A stretch of DNA of 64,000 bases, taken from NCBI RefSeq assembly GCF_041146795.1, contig NC_135174.1:19958878-20022877 (forward strand), in the 5' to 3' direction. The notes below the pieces were generated by a model. That model had not been told where the DNA came from, ran no database searches, and saw nothing but the letters and a program-made list of their open reading frames with translations. Source of the stretch: Maylandia zebra. Lineage: Eukaryota; Chordata; Actinopteri; Cichliformes; Cichlidae. Position numbers and translations under genes: made by a program. Positions 1-13,322 of the stretch are shown piece after piece (within the stretch, counting starts at the first letter, position 1; each line of letters opens with the position of its first letter).

Positions 1-757
1 CAACACCATTAATCCAGCCTTAATACAATTTAAATGAGATTCATACAAAACAAAATAGTCAGCAAAAGAGAAGACAAATGTGTTGCTAAGCTGTAAACCT
101 TTTTAATTTCTGCTTCAAGCTGTGAATTTTAACGTGTGATTCGGAAGCTAGTTTCCAGTGAATATGTGAGGAACTGCATTTTTTCTACTTGAACTCTGGC
201 TGTATTTTTTCAGTTACTGAGACTCCTGTTTGTTGAAAGTGTAAAATTAATAATACTCATGTCCCTGAAAACATGAGTCAATGGGTTTTAGTGAATTGAG
301 ATCTTGCAAAAAGCACTGAAGTGTCAATTATCTTTTTCCAAACTAAAGATATAACTGAATAAAAATGATCTCTGGGGAGGATCTCACATTAGATACACAT
401 TGAACAAAAACACAGCCATTTCCATCAGAAACAAATTACCTGTTAAAATCATGCAGGGTCTAGTTTTGATTTTCTTTTCTTTTTAAATTTGTTTCCCTTT
501 GTTGCTTAATTTTAAGTTTTCCTTTTTGCTTGTGATCCTGGCTACCAGCATAGCTGCAGGGATGGCAATGTTATGCTCAAGGACTCATAGTTGGTCCACA
601 GCTCAGATATATGGAGTCAATTTTTGTGAGCAATTACAGATTCCTGATGATTATTAAACAGATTAAACAGTTTGGAGTAATAATTATTGGATAGATTGCC
701 ATCAAATTTAGGAAAAACTTCATTCTCCCCTTGTGAAAAGCAATAGTGACTTTTCAT

Positions 758-796
758 AATCATTATTATTATTAATATTATTATTATTATTATTAA
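758..796. repeat. (ATT)n microsatellite
   Basis: Interrupted run of about 11 ATT units inside SPOCK2 intron 1. Confidence 0.9.
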
Positions 797-2859
797 CTCT
801 ATGATTTTTCCCAGACTTTCACATTTTGCTATAGACTCGAGAAAAGCAGTGGTATCAGACTTTTTCTTCTTCTTCTTCTTTTGGCTAAAAATTGATCATT
901 GGTTGAATTTTGGGTGTGCCGCCCTGCCTGCCATGAGAGAAGACAGACACACAAGCAGAGTGGCAGCATTCGTCGCTCTGTGAGCAGCAGGCATAGAGGA
1001 GCTTCACCAGTACAGAGACAACTCTCAGGCAGATGCCACTATAAATAATGCATGAACAATAGAGCCAGCAGAAGAACCTTGGAACAACTAATTATTCAGC
1101 CCGACATTTCAGCAACTCACAGCGAAGTTAATAGCTAAAAAAGATGGAATTCAGGCCATGATCGCTGCTGATGTGAGTTAACACTGACGTTGTAGGAACA
1201 GCCAAGCTCCATTATGAGACGCATTAATCTACACCTAACACAACAAGTTGCTTTCTCTTGCTCATACTAAAACAAAACTAAAATGCATGTTTGGACTGTT
1301 CAGAAGATCTTTATGAAAACGCAAATGTCTTTCTCTTGCTACCCAGTGATAAGTGCTCCTCCATAAGAGCAACTACAAAAAAAGCACTCTTTCCACTCAA
1401 TTAAGAATCACCAACGGTGGTGCTCCTCCTACTATGAGTCGAATCTGAGTAGCCCCAAACACTCGCAGCAAACCTCGGCACCGGTAAAAGACATGCATGG
1501 TAATCACAAGAGGACAAAAAGGCATCTCATTCCACCACTTCTGCCATTTTGATCTCATTAGTGTGCAACGAGAAAAAAAACACAGATAGCTGATGTGATA
1601 GGCTGATCAGATTCACAGCAGAGGAAATACGGATAACTATTAGCTCGTTTAACGTTTATGGTTTGTCTCATCTTAATTTTCAACCCTCGCTCTGTCGTTC
1701 ACTTTTAACTGGAAATAGGCCTCATTATCATATTTCCAGCAATTGCATACTGTTTTCTTCCTCTAATTTTTCATATCCGTAATTACATTGGCTGTTAGCG
1801 CAGGAGCATAAATCCTGTGGGAGGCTAATAAATGGCTGAGGTTGATGACAGGAGCAGAAAAAACCCACAGCTGGCAGTGTGTCTTTGAGCTAAGTAAAGG
1901 AGCTCAGTGTCATGATGAAACAGCATCATGTTTGCCGTTCATACGCAGAAAAAACAGGGTGAGCCCTGGACTTGCATTTATCAGAACCCTCACTTTGGAG
2001 CTGTGCTGATGTAGGATCAGCGGCCGGCTCATCGGCTTCGCAGAATGACTTTAATCTGTGAATGAAGCATTAGTTTGTTTGCTGCAGCACAATTAGTAGT
2101 CAAACACTGGTTTTCACAAGCCATTAGTGACTCCAGAGGGATTATGCTAGGCAGCACCACCTTAGCTTTGTTGCGGCCTGTCACAAAATAGATAAAGATA
2201 AATATGAAGACTTGGCCCATGGCCAGATCCAGCTGCTAAATGGGCAAATCTGGCTCAGTGGACAGTAATGTGTGAGCGTTGACGAGAAGCAAGCATTGTG
2301 TCGCAGAACATTATGAGCGTTTTCGCACCTGTGCTGTTTAGTCGGTTTAAATCAAACTCTGTGGACGTGTAATCGCACTTCGAACGTGAACAAACTACAG
2401 TTTGGCTGGCTGTCGAGATTTATTCTGACCCCTCACATGTGTTATACTCTGAGTTTGCATTGATAAACTCTGGGAGGAGGTACAGGGTGCCCTTATTTAT
2501 GTATAACCGCCATAAATATTGTTTTGCTTCTCTGTCAGTTAAACTGATAAATGATCAGCTTGTGACTGAATGACAGAGAAGGGGAGAGGTGTTTGAGGTT
2601 AATTGTTTTTTAAATTATTCATTAATTGTTACTTATTCCAAGGTCTGTGTGTCCATTTAGGGTTTTTGTCTTCATTTGTGTCGATGTTTGAGTTTCTAGA
2701 TGCTGCAGATGTCGTAGTCCTTCAGTCCTCCTGGTACTCCTGCCAATTTTTCTCACTCTCCACCTCTCTCTCTCTGCTTGTGTGTGTGTATGTGTTGTGA
2801 ATGGTATGGTAGGATAATTGAGAGAATCTCCCACTAAACATCAGGTTGGCATATTTTCT

Positions 2860-3480
2860 ATTTCAATTATTGGATGCTTTTGTGTTTTTGTGTGAGATAG
2901 AGGCCACACCTATGTGGGAGTGGAGATTTCATTCTAGTCCAGCTGCCAGCTATTTGGAGTTAGTTGATTAGTGATGATTTCAGCCCTTTTCTATAAAGGG
3001 TAGAGAAAACAGGAAGGAACGGTGTGTGTTGTAACACATTACCTTTTAGAAGCAGGATCCTCTTGGTCCCCACTCTCCGACATGGCAACATGACATCAAC
3101 TCACCTGCTCCTTATCTGGTGATCAGTCGGCTCCCTTCAAATACTGAGGACATCCCATCAGTCGGTGCTTGAGCATTAAACGAATCACAGTCCGTGTGTA
3201 CGCACCTCTCACCATTCTCTCTTCTGTCCAGGAGCCTGCACTGTTTTCCTTGAGGAGGATTTGTGCATTTGAGTTGGAAAGAGAGAAGTCTATTTTGCTA
3301 TCGAGTCTAAAGATGAAGTGGAATCTATCGGACAGTCGGCTAGGATACTGTACATAGAGACCCTGGATGTTTTCCCTTTTTTAAAATACAATGTAAATAG
3401 TTTTTTTTCACATCACTGTCAATAAATTGACCAATCTGCATTCTGGGTCTTTGATTGAGTCCTGCCTGCTCTCAGAGTAT
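2860..3480 (+). repeat. Unclassified interspersed-repeat-like block
   Basis: This block has a composition unlike its surroundings. It carries an AATAAA at about 3420, followed by a short tail (tctgggtctttgattgagtc) of a style I associate with the 3' ends of fish retroelements. The 62-residue ORF inside it (3169-3357) resembles nothing I know. No terminal repeats or target duplications were found, so the class is open. Confidence 0.3.
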
Positions 3481-5381
3481 GACAGCAGCTGCCTGATACA
3501 GAATGATTTTCACCTATGGACGACAATATAGTTATCTTATTTTAAAAGGCTACAAATGTACAAAATCATCAACTGATTCAGACTAGATTAAACAAAGTTG
3601 GGGGGGAAACACCATAAGAGTGGGTCATAAGCTAATTGTTCCTGATCAGCCCTTTGAATCTTAATCACATGGAGTAAAGTAGTTAACCCAAGAAGCTATG
3701 CAACAGCTATTTAATTTATTGCAGGAGACTGCCTGAATATGGAATAAAACAAGTATTAGTTTATGCAGTGCAAAAAGTAACGCTCAGCCACAACCCCAGG
3801 AGATTTACTGATCTTATTGCTAACCAGCTGATGGCTCATATCATACCCTTTTAGGCATCCTGTTTGTAAATCTCATATGTGGCAAGCTATTCAAGTTGCT
3901 TTGCCTGGTCTACATTTGCTGCCCACCTGCAAACCGCTTTGCAACCCTCCGACTGCAAAACATTTGCCACCATTGCTCCAAAAGGGAAGACGGCATGTAT
4001 AATGTGCTGATTATTTTTTTCAGTTTGATTAGTTGATTGATTAATTGTTTGGTTTATTAAGTCTCATAAAGGCACTTTTGAAGTCTAATCAAATGTCAAA
4101 TGAACAGCTTGAATCAAACTAATTGTGTGGATTAAAACTTGAGCTTGAAACTTGTAACTAACAAACACACTGCCAGGTATGTCAGACGAACCATCACTTG
4201 AGCTCATTGCATGTCTACATCTAAACACACTGCATTTATAAATAATAAACAGATTTTTAATAATAAAAGAAATTATTTTTGCTGCCCTGAAGCTCGAGCT
4301 GGTTCGGTTTATAAAACACTGTTGTTCTCCCTTTCTACAGGCATTCCTTAATGAATATTGAAAATGTAGATTTAAGCACGCTGAGAGGCTTGGGTAAAAT
4401 TGGAGTAGCACTTGCAGTTATCTAATTATTGCTCTTATCACTGTAGTAAATCAAATGAATTCCTAGCCAACAATAAGGCTAATGATCCCTCATATTTTTC
4501 TTCACTGTGACCACCTCAATAACCAAAAGAACCGAAGAGCCGTTTACCTAAAAAAATATGTGGCAATTTAGCCTCATTAAAAACAAAGCAGTAGAGCAGG
4601 TGCAAACTTTAAACAGCCCTCTGTGGTTGGCTGAAAGGCTGCATGGCTACTTAATGAGGTCCCTCTCTGCACTGCTCAGAGAGATGTAAGGAATCTGGCT
4701 GGGAATGAACAGCGCAGTATTGTTCACGCGAGTGATGGCCTGAGCTCCCACTGAGCAGATTCATCCGAATGCACCAGAATGCAAAGTGAAACTTGTGTTG
4801 CGATGAAGAAATACGACAAGTGCTCAAAGACTTCTTTTTTTTTAATCGAAGCTGTGGGCTAATTAAGCTGTGCGCCGTCATTTGCAACCTGTTCTCCTGC
4901 TTTGTGTGGCTGAATTTGTGCGAATCTGAGGGCAGGGGAGATTTGATATCTTGACACCAGCAGGATGTCATGATTACAGCTTCGACATTGACGCCTGTCA
5001 TAAAGGAGCTTGTATAACATCCTGTGTATACCTTCTACATCTGCTGCTCTTATTGTTCTTCCTTTCAACGTTTCCTCATTATATCCCCATGCTGGTCCAA
5101 TTGAAACACCACCCACCACTTGGTTTATAAAGCCCACATGGTGACCCCCGTCCTCCCCACTCTGTTTCATTTTATTTCGATGCAGGAATGAATATTCCTG
5201 TTTGCTGTTTTCACACCTCCTGTTTGCCAAGACAGCTAGTAAACAAATACAGCCCCTTCGCATTTCAGATGGTACGTCTTAGTGCCCGACAGAGCAGAGA
5301 ATAGTCTCCTCTGAGTAGAACCAAGCCAACTTGGCTGCTTACAGTATCTCCTCCTGTGCTGTGGTTGAATTTACCTTCTTC

Positions 5382-5396
5382 TTTTTTTTTTTTTTT
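5382..5396. repeat. poly-T tract
   Basis: Fifteen T bases at the upstream edge of the decayed Tc1 copy that follows. Confidence 0.8.
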
Positions 5397-5499
5397 GGAT
5401 GAGGTGCCTCTATACAAATGTATGAAGAGGGTTGAATGAGCAAGGGCTCAAGCCATCCCTATGCGATTATGCACACCCCCATCTGCTAAGAGCTTAGCT

Positions 5500-6033
5500 A
5501 AGAAATAGCCATGGTCAGCAACAATAGGAGGGCCCTAAGTGTACCAAGAAAATATCCCCACATCATTACACTACCACCAGCAACCTGAACTGTGCCATCC
5601 AAATTAACTCATCAGACCAAGCAACCTTTTTCCAATTTTCTCCTATTGACCAATTCTGGTGAGCCCATGTGAACTGTACCCTTCCTCTCAGTTATAGGCA
5701 GTCTGGCTATTTTCTTCTAAGCTGTCGCCGCAACAAGAAAACTGCTGCTCATTGGATCTTTTTTTTCCCAGATCATTCTCTGTAATCCCCAGAGATTGTT
5801 GTGTGGGAAAATCCCAGGAGTGGAAATACTCAGACCAGCCTGTCAGCCACCAACAGCCATGCTACATTTAAAGCTGCTTAAATCACCTTTCTTACCCTGT
5901 TTGAACATGTTGGCCATGGTTATTTTCCTAAATGATTTGACTGTTGAGTTGTTGCCATGTGTTTGGATTACTAGATAACTTTATTAACGAGCAGTTGAAC
6001 ATATATACCTAATAAAGTGACCGGTGAATGTGT
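5500..6033 (-). mobile_element. Decayed Tc1/mariner element (family A), copy 1
   Basis: The right end reads cctaataaagtgaccggtga, the terminal sequence typical of a very common fish Tc1-type family. Inside, the minus strand carries remnants of the transposase, including the stretch around 5530-5700 that also occurs in copy 2. No open frame of useful length remains and the left inverted repeat is not recognisable. It lies in SPOCK2 intron 1. Confidence 0.7.
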
Positions 6034-6703
6034 AAGTGAATGTTGATGAAGACTAGCTGCTTAAACAACTAAATGACTGAATTATTCAGGAATCATTAAG
6101 GAAGCATTCCACTAATTTTATTCTGTTTTCTACTTTTCAGTTTGCTCAACATTCTACTTGGATTGTTCCACTGAGGATTTGGCAAAAGGGATGTTTGTAT
6201 ATTTAAATAATAATGACAATGAAGTAAAGAAAAAAACAAAACAAAAATAGGATTGAGAATTTTTATCATCGAGTCTTTAATTTAATTACACCCAAATAGT
6301 CAAATTAAAGCTTCTCAAATGAAAATAAAGTTTCTCACATCACTGCAACATTAACATCTTTTACTTTTGAGATTAAATTAAATGTTCTGCATGCTTATAT
6401 TTTGAACTCAAGGAAAGGGGCTTGTGAAAAGTAAATGCAAACTTTCTTTCTACAGTGGACTTGCACTTCAGAGTGAGAAATAATAAAACAGCTGTCACTG
6501 CTGTGCTGAAAAAATGTTTCTACACTGAAAAATTCATCAGGAATACATAAAGAATCTGACCTTTAAGCAGAATCAACAATCACACTGATATCAATGAAAT
6601 CTTATCATTGTCCTTCCCTAAATGTCATGAACCTTTTTCCCAATGGGCTTATGCTAGAGACAATAATAGACACTATATACTCCTTGTAGAGTATACTCTA
6701 TAC

Positions 6704-6976
6704 TGCTGGTTTTCAAACCTGTTTCTGGAATACCCTATCCACAGCCAAAAAAGGTTCATGCCCCATATCCCACAATTTGCACGACTCATTAACCATAAAA
6801 AGGATCCAAGTTAAACTGCAGTGAAATAAAGGTCAGCACAGTAGCATCTGCAAACTCCAAACTGGTTTTTTTTTCCTTTGTAAATACTCTCCATTCAACC
6901 CAGTTTCAATCGATATTTTTCTCCTCGTGGTCCATTCCCCGCTAGTAGGGCCTGCTCTACGGTTTGAGAACCACTG
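6704..6976. mobile_element. Possible non-autonomous hAT element
   Basis: The right edge (6961-6976) is the reverse complement of CAGTGGTTCTCAAACC, a hallmark hAT terminus. The left edge (6704-6719) reads CTGCTGGTTTTCAAAC, a diverged mirror of it. About 270 bp lie between, with no ORF. An 8-bp target duplication is not visible, so the call rests on the termini alone. Confidence 0.45.
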
Positions 6977-9942
6977 GAGTGAGCCTTAGCTGTAAGGCAT
7001 TCACCAATCTTTTGCTACACAATCTTTTACTGAACTAAACTCAAGCTAAACTCAAATAGATTGAAGAAGACTCTCATGTCAAATCTTTTCTGCACACTAT
7101 GGCTGGACGTGCTGCTAACTGCCCACAGAGAGGCCCCATATCGCTCTGTTCACCCTATCTGTCACTCAAACGCTGATCCAATCTAACAGGAGAGCCGAAC
7201 TCCTCCAAACACCCGTGGAGATAATATTTAAATCTGCATGAAAGCACAAATTTGCGATTCAATTACAAATTCTCTCCAGTCGGACACATTCCTGCACGTC
7301 ACCAGACATGGTCAGAGGTGCTGAAGCTTCTCTCTCTGGCAGACTCTGATAAGACTATGTGTCTGAGGTGATATTTCTCAGCAGTGAGATCAAACAGCTG
7401 TCCGGTTGTCAAGGTAGAGGCCTGGATCTAAGCGTTGCTAACCAACTCATCCTCAGAGATCTCGTGCATCCTGATTTATGCCATGTGTTCAGTCTTTTGG
7501 CAGTGACTATTGCAACCATGTGGCACACCCAGCGTCATAGGCTCCTGACCCTTTATAAGCGAACTGTCTCCCCCAGTGCCCACGTATCCCTCTCTTGGCT
7601 GCAGATGTTTTAATATCAACCTTCCTATTTATATCACTGAGGGAGGATTTAATATTAGAAACACATCAGAGTGTAACACAAGACAATTCACAGCAACAAC
7701 ACAAAGTGCAGCGATTCAGACCATCCACAGCACTGAATCAATCAATCAATCAACAGCTGTAAAACTGTCTTAACCTTTATAGAGACAGGATTTACTTATT
7801 TTTAGCTAGTGATCTGAGTGCTGTGCACATCCTCCCTTCGTTCAACATGTCTGCCCTGATTATATATGCTCTGACCAGTTATTATTGCCAGGGACTGAAA
7901 TTGAAACCAGGTTCCAGTTGCCAAATTGTTCCACATAGTCCAAACCTTTGGAACTGTACGCCTCCAAGATCAATCAGTTCCAATAGAAATGCTGCCATAT
8001 TTTTCTAACACAACCGTATTGCAAAACAATTGCACTGAACTCAAAGAAGTTGAGCCTATGCATGCATTTGTGCCTTTTTTCCTATCATCACAGCTAATAA
8101 ACCTAAAAGAGGCCTGTAATGGCCTGCTTTTTTCCCAGGCAACAGACAACTGATCAGGAATCAATAGGAGAATCAATAAAGCATCTGACCTATAAGCAGA
8201 ATCAATATTGGCTTGAGTGTCAGCATTTGTCCTTAATCACCACCAGTCACGGTGGGTGGGATTTGTAATTTGGTGATGAAAGAAAGAACTAATATTGTCA
8301 AATGGGTAATCAGTCAATGGGTAATCAATGCTGGTATGTACCAGTTGTGGATACTGGGATGGGATAAAGTTAGATAGAATCCAACTTTATATTCAGCTTC
8401 AAAAAGCAACACACAAAAATAAAAAATATACATTTGTGAAAGCACCATCATCACTGTCATCATTCCACCCAGTCCTCCTCAGTTAAAATGAGACCTTCAT
8501 CATTACCCACCAACATTAAAACGACTTTCTCATCCTGAGCTTTCAAATATTTAATGGCACAAAAGACAGAAGAATTTGCCCACTATAAGGATCTGGATTG
8601 GTTCACACCTGTCTCCTTTGTGGTTTACAACAAGATAGCTGTTCTTATCATATCTCTTTGTATCAGTGTATTGTTGGCAGTGGTGGAAATAAATAAGCAC
8701 GAATCTGATTTACAGGAAGCTGCACTACTGTGATGAAGAGCCTGCATTTATCAGGTGCATCATTTGTTGATGTTAAAAGGTTTCACAGCAGGATTTCGTG
8801 AAAATGTAGACCTATCCCGTCACAAAAAATATACGTGTCAAGATGTACCATTACTGGTGTGGTTGCTTGGACCATATACACAAAATGTATATGGTTGCTG
8901 TAACCTTACCCAGTTACCCTGCATTTAGGCCTATGTTCGTGATTAATATTTTAATCTACAAAATTCCAAAACAGTTCTCTGAAATTTGTGGAAATCTAAG
9001 GCACTATCTTCAAATAGTATTTATTTTGGTCCTTATAAAGCATATTTGTTTAGCTGCAATCTGCAAATGGTGTTTTTGCGTTAAAAAGGTTTTTTTGTTT
9101 TTTTTTACCAATCATGGAGTTCCAGCTTTATTAACAATGTGACTAAATTTTGGCCTTCAAAATTTAGATATTTTAAATTTCATCACTTATTTTCCAGCTT
9201 TAGGGAGTATTACTCTTGAGCTTTGGCCATGCTTGTTTTTTTAATATTTGATATTTTCTATTTATGATTTATTGACAACACAGGAGATGGCTTGCTGTGC
9301 TTCTTTTCAGTCTGAAAGCCCAGGAAGACTCCTACCTGTGAGCCCTACATTTACAATATGGCAGATCAATGGGAATTCATGAATAGAGATACGGTTCAGA
9401 GTATCACAGTTACCCAGAAGGAGCTTGGAAATAGCTTTTGAGACCATATGTCGTAGATTTCCTTTGGGTTTTACCGTATTCACTTGCATTCACTTGCAAG
9501 ACGGTCCATAGACGAAAAGTGTCAGTTTTAACTGCAGGTATACGCAATAACATAGTTGGCATTCCCCCTTTATTAAAAAAGCAATAAATGTATAACATCG
9601 AATAGGATTAAAAAAATAAAAAAGAAGAAGGGTGAAATGAATCTGAATGGTTTCATGATCGATGCACGCACACGGACACACGCGCATTCATTCGGACCTC
9701 AGTCTAAGCTTAAATTCTAGCATCATGTGTAAATACTTTCATTTTTCAAAGTATTTCTCATGCACAAACTGATAAAACTGGGTATACGTGCACTTCGGGT
9801 TGACAGTTAACTGTGCGCAAAAATCACCTGAGAAACCAGCCTGCGCTTTCTCCACAGGGAACACCTCTGAAAGCCCAGTATAGGAAGAGCTAAAGACACG
9901 ACAACGCATGCTTGTGTTAATTACACCAAATGCAACACTCAC

Positions 9943-10119
9943 GTCTCTGAAGCGATTCCAGTGTTTGATCTTACGGCTGTACTGGGAGATGGTTGACAGC
10001 CATTGCTCATCTTCCATGAAATTCCCGGCTTTTCCTGCCTCTTTCCCACTTTTCACGTCCACCTGGAGCGAGACGCCCACCAGCAGACACAGGCAAGCAA
10101 TGATTCTCACAGCCACCAT
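9943..10119 (-). CDS. SPOCK2: SPOCK2 (testican-2), first coding exon only
   Basis: First coding exon of a secreted calcium-binding proteoglycan of the testican/SPARC family, which acts in the extracellular matrix. The 59 residues read here start with a hydrophobic signal peptide (about residues 4-19) and continue with the testican N-terminal signature GNFMEDEQWLSTISQYS then KIKHWNRFRD. The wording GNFMEDEQWL and KIKHWNRFRD matches SPOCK2 rather than SPOCK1 or SPOCK3 (GNFLD...). The ATG at 10119 is preferred over an in-frame ATG at 10200: it has a strong ACCATGG context and leads straight into the signal peptide. The exon ends at 9943 with donor GAC|GTGAGT, where testican genes are known to split before the EVEDDY segment. 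No second exon is visible down to position 1, so intron 1 is longer than 9.9 kb and the Kazal, EF-hand and thyroglobulin domains lie outside the window. Confidence 0.9.
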
Positions 10120-10188
10120 GGTGCTCGGGCAGTGTGGTCTGGGATGTATCCTCTTGCTACTGCTGCTGCTCCTGCCGCTGTCCTCCAG

Positions 10189-10193
10189 CCAAT
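10189..10193 (+). promoter_or_regulatory. CCAAT box upstream of SPOCK2
   Basis: CCAAT on the plus strand (ATTGG as read from the gene) lies 70 bp upstream of the SPOCK2 start codon, beside a purine tract. Whether it is in the promoter or in the 5' UTR is unknown, because the start of transcription cannot be read. Confidence 0.35.
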
Positions 10194-10241
10194 GAGCCAC
10201 ATACGAGACTGCTGCTGCTGCCTCAACAGACTGAATGGAAA

Positions 10242-10292
10242 TGAGAGAGAGAAAGAGAGAGAGAGGGAGGGAGAGAGGGAGGGAGAAGGAGA
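10242..10292. repeat. (GA)n polypurine tract upstream of SPOCK2
   Basis: About 50 bp of nearly pure A/G begin 123 bp upstream of the SPOCK2 ATG. Such tracts are common in or next to vertebrate promoters, where GAGA-type factors can bind. The function here is inference. Confidence 0.85.
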
Positions 10293-10339
10293 GTTAAAGG
10301 GGAGATTAGATCCTGCGCTAATCATTTATTTGTGCTCAC

Positions 10340-13320
10340 TTTGAATCATTATTTCAGCGTCTTCTTGTTGTTGTTTGATTTACTTTTTCAGCCCACACAC
10401 AAACACACACTCACACACTCAGAAATCCTAACAGTCACACTGTAAATGAATCATACAAGTAGAATAAATGTTTTCTGGAAGAATGCCATTTAGCCTACGC
10501 CTACAGCTGGGTTCAGACAGTGAAAAGGAAATGAGAGAAAAATTGCTGCAATTTAGTTGATATTATAAGGAATTAGTGCCCACAACATGGTTCCTCGGAC
10601 TACCAGTGGTCACTGAAGAGTCCCAAACGGCCTCATATCAACCGAGGTTTCATTTATGTTAAAATTAGCACCGGGAGAGGATGCCAATGTCAGAATCATA
10701 TATTATCTCACTCTAAAATGTGACATCAGATATAAATGGACTCAAAACAATGCTTATTGTATTATATTGGATGTGTCATTACAGAAAATTTCATGATTCG
10801 CAACTTGTTCCCTTCTCCCAAAACCTGAATGTGATATTTTCAAGTTTATTAAATGTTGACTTGTGAAGGTGCTAGTAAGCAGTGCCGGGTATCCCTCTTT
10901 TCAGTTAACTGACAGAATGAAGACTGGTGCCATTGTTTTTATCTAACTCTCTGACAAGAACAAATGAAGGAAGCAATCATCACAGCGTAACACACAGTCA
11001 GTTAAACATCAGGCATCTCAGCCTGTCCACCTGGAAAGCTTAAACCTCTGTGAATCAATTTCATCTGCTTTGATGCAAATGAAAGTGACAAGAAGTGTAG
11101 TGAACAGGCCTTTGAGTGAAACAGTTTGTCTTGGCTACGCTTTGTTTAAAACTTGCCTCTAACTGGCTGCCCATTGCAGACAGAAGGTTAAAACAGCAAA
11201 TGGGTGGTGCTTCTGTGCAGAGATGACCATATAAGATACAACCACAATCTCAGACTAAGATGACTCAGATACATGGACAATGAGCACAAACCAGTTTGCA
11301 GACAAGCCTGGGCCTTTGCTAGCTATGGCAGGTTGGTAATACAGTACACTGGAAATTTAACATTTCTTTGAACTGTGTTGAGTAAACGCTCAACTGTTAT
11401 TGAGTAATGTAACAATTTGTGCTGCCAAAGTGATTTTATGAAGTTATGAGTTAGCGTACTTATATACTTTATATACCTTCAGCAACACATGGGAAACACT
11501 AGCTGCCTCATTATTGTGTTGTGCATATAGATTTCCTAGTAGCTTAATCTATAATTATAAATCAACCTTTCTGATGTTGAAATGCTGAGACTTTCATTGG
11601 TTTGACTGCCTGCACCAAATGATGTTGTAAAGATGGACTGTGGAACGAAACAAGTTTAAATGTGTTGCGTTGCGGCTTTTATCCCCCATTCTTTATGACC
11701 TCTAGTTCTGCTGTAGCTGCACATCATCTTAAGTCTATCCACGTTATTCCTGCTGCTGCCTAAACTCTGCATGCCCTCTCCTCCTTCGCTCCCTCTGCTG
11801 TGCATCCCATCCCCATGAAGATAAACCTAATCCAGCCCTCTGCTCAGATTCATTTATGTTTAAGATTACCAATATTGTCCGTGGCTGAGTAGCCAGGGGG
11901 CAGGATCACATTTCTGGGATGCTGCTTAGCAGGCCAAACCAACTCTGACATTGCCATCAAAATAGTTGATGTGGCAGTCGCAGGCTTTCCTGACTGTGCA
12001 GAGCTCGCGAACTGCGATGCAAGGGCAACAGGAGAAATGTCCCACAGTGCCAGCCTGCTGCGCACATCAGGAATACAAGGTGGTGGACATGATGTATTAA
12101 TCAAGAGGTCGTCATTACTCACTTCTGGATGAATGTGCTGCAGATTAATGGTTACACAGCTGATCTGGGTCACCTAGAATTATTTAAAGACTATATTCTG
12201 CTTTGCACCATTAGCTTTTAAAGATTTGTTTTTAATTTAAGAGGTTATTTGGAAGCATCTCTTTGGATCCTTGCAAAGGAAGTCTCCTATGGGAATCTTC
12301 AATGTGAATGAAAGGGAAAAAAACAAATAGAAAACATGCTGATGAGAGCTGTTCATTGGTTCAGATAACAGGCTTTAGGGAAAAGACTCCAAAAAGGCTT
12401 TTTTTATTTATTTTAATTGCAGACAGTTTTTAAGAGTGCTGCTCTTCTATATACGAGTAGCAACACAGGGTCCGAGTGTTTTTACTTCTCTGAAAATCAA
12501 ATACTTAGAAACATGTCTTACTCAGATGTGAAGAAACACCTCAGATTATCATGTTAGTTAACTCAAAGTGTCATGCTCTCACACCCTTCTGTGGCCAAGA
12601 AATATTTATTGCTGTTGGATGTTTTATAGTCATTTTTGATGACAAGAGGTACTTTAAAATAAATATACCAACCAAGAAGACAATGCTGTATGTATATAAA
12701 CCCTTTTATGTTATTCAGAGCCATCAACACATGGCCGAATCACATCTATTACAGCCTTTCACAGAACAGAGCTCACGGTAAAGTAGACTACAATGCTCTT
12801 TAATGTGCTTAACATGACAATATTCATGCTCATTTAACCAAAACTTGTATAATCACACATATCAAAAAGCACAATGTGAAGCCTCTTGCATCTTAAACAT
12901 AAAAGCAGCTCCATGCAACTTGTTTAACATCTTCTTCTACACATCAAGAGTCACGCTGTGGAAGAGTGCCTTTAATTGTAAAGGGATTAGCTGATGGCAT
13001 TGGTTCCTCCTGCTCCTCTCTAGGCAGATAAACCATATCAATCCTCCACCGAGTGTAATCAGTCTACACAAAAGGAGCAGAGGGACGGGAAGCTTCATTT
13101 GAATATCAGGCAAGACTCCATGCAGCAAAAAACTTGAAGGCTTCCTTATCTGTTAATATTTCCCATCCACAAATGTAAACAACGCGTCTCTTTTCTGTCT
13201 CACAAACAGCTTGTGAAGCTCAACAGGAGCTTTGGACCTTATCACAGATGTACATTGGTTATAAGTGATGTAACCGCTCCGTAAAGATCACTTCAGGAAT
13301 TTCTGGTACACAACAATTCA
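10340..13320. other. Intergenic DNA between SPOCK2 and the ASCC1 3' side
   Basis: No recognised gene. A 107-residue minus-strand ORF at 11850-12173 has no family I recognise and no clear splice context. Apart from this, I see only AT-rich unique-looking sequence with short CA runs (around 10395-10420). Confidence 0.6.
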
Positions 13321-13322
13321 TT

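Larger units (their letters stand above)
1..9942 (-). other. SPOCK2: Intron 1 of SPOCK2 (partial)
   Basis: No supported exon occurs in these 9.9 kb on either strand. The stretch is AT-rich and holds an ATT microsatellite (758-796), a decayed Tc1 element (about 5500-6033), a possible hAT miniature (about 6704-6976), an unclassified repeat-like block (about 2860-3480) and short SSRs such as AATC (7738-7755). The segments near 1640-1850 and 4640-5270 are free of recognised repeats and could hold regulatory DNA. That is only a guess without alignment to other fish. Confidence 0.7.

Noticed and set aside
4859-5263. 134-residue minus-strand ORF in SPOCK2 intron 1, considered as SPOCK2 exon 2
   Set aside because: Lacks the expected EVEDDY...KDPC wording and has no matching splice phase.
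10003-10344. 113-residue ORF on the plus strand over SPOCK2 exon 1
   Set aside because: Shadow of the SPOCK2 exon and of the GA tract.
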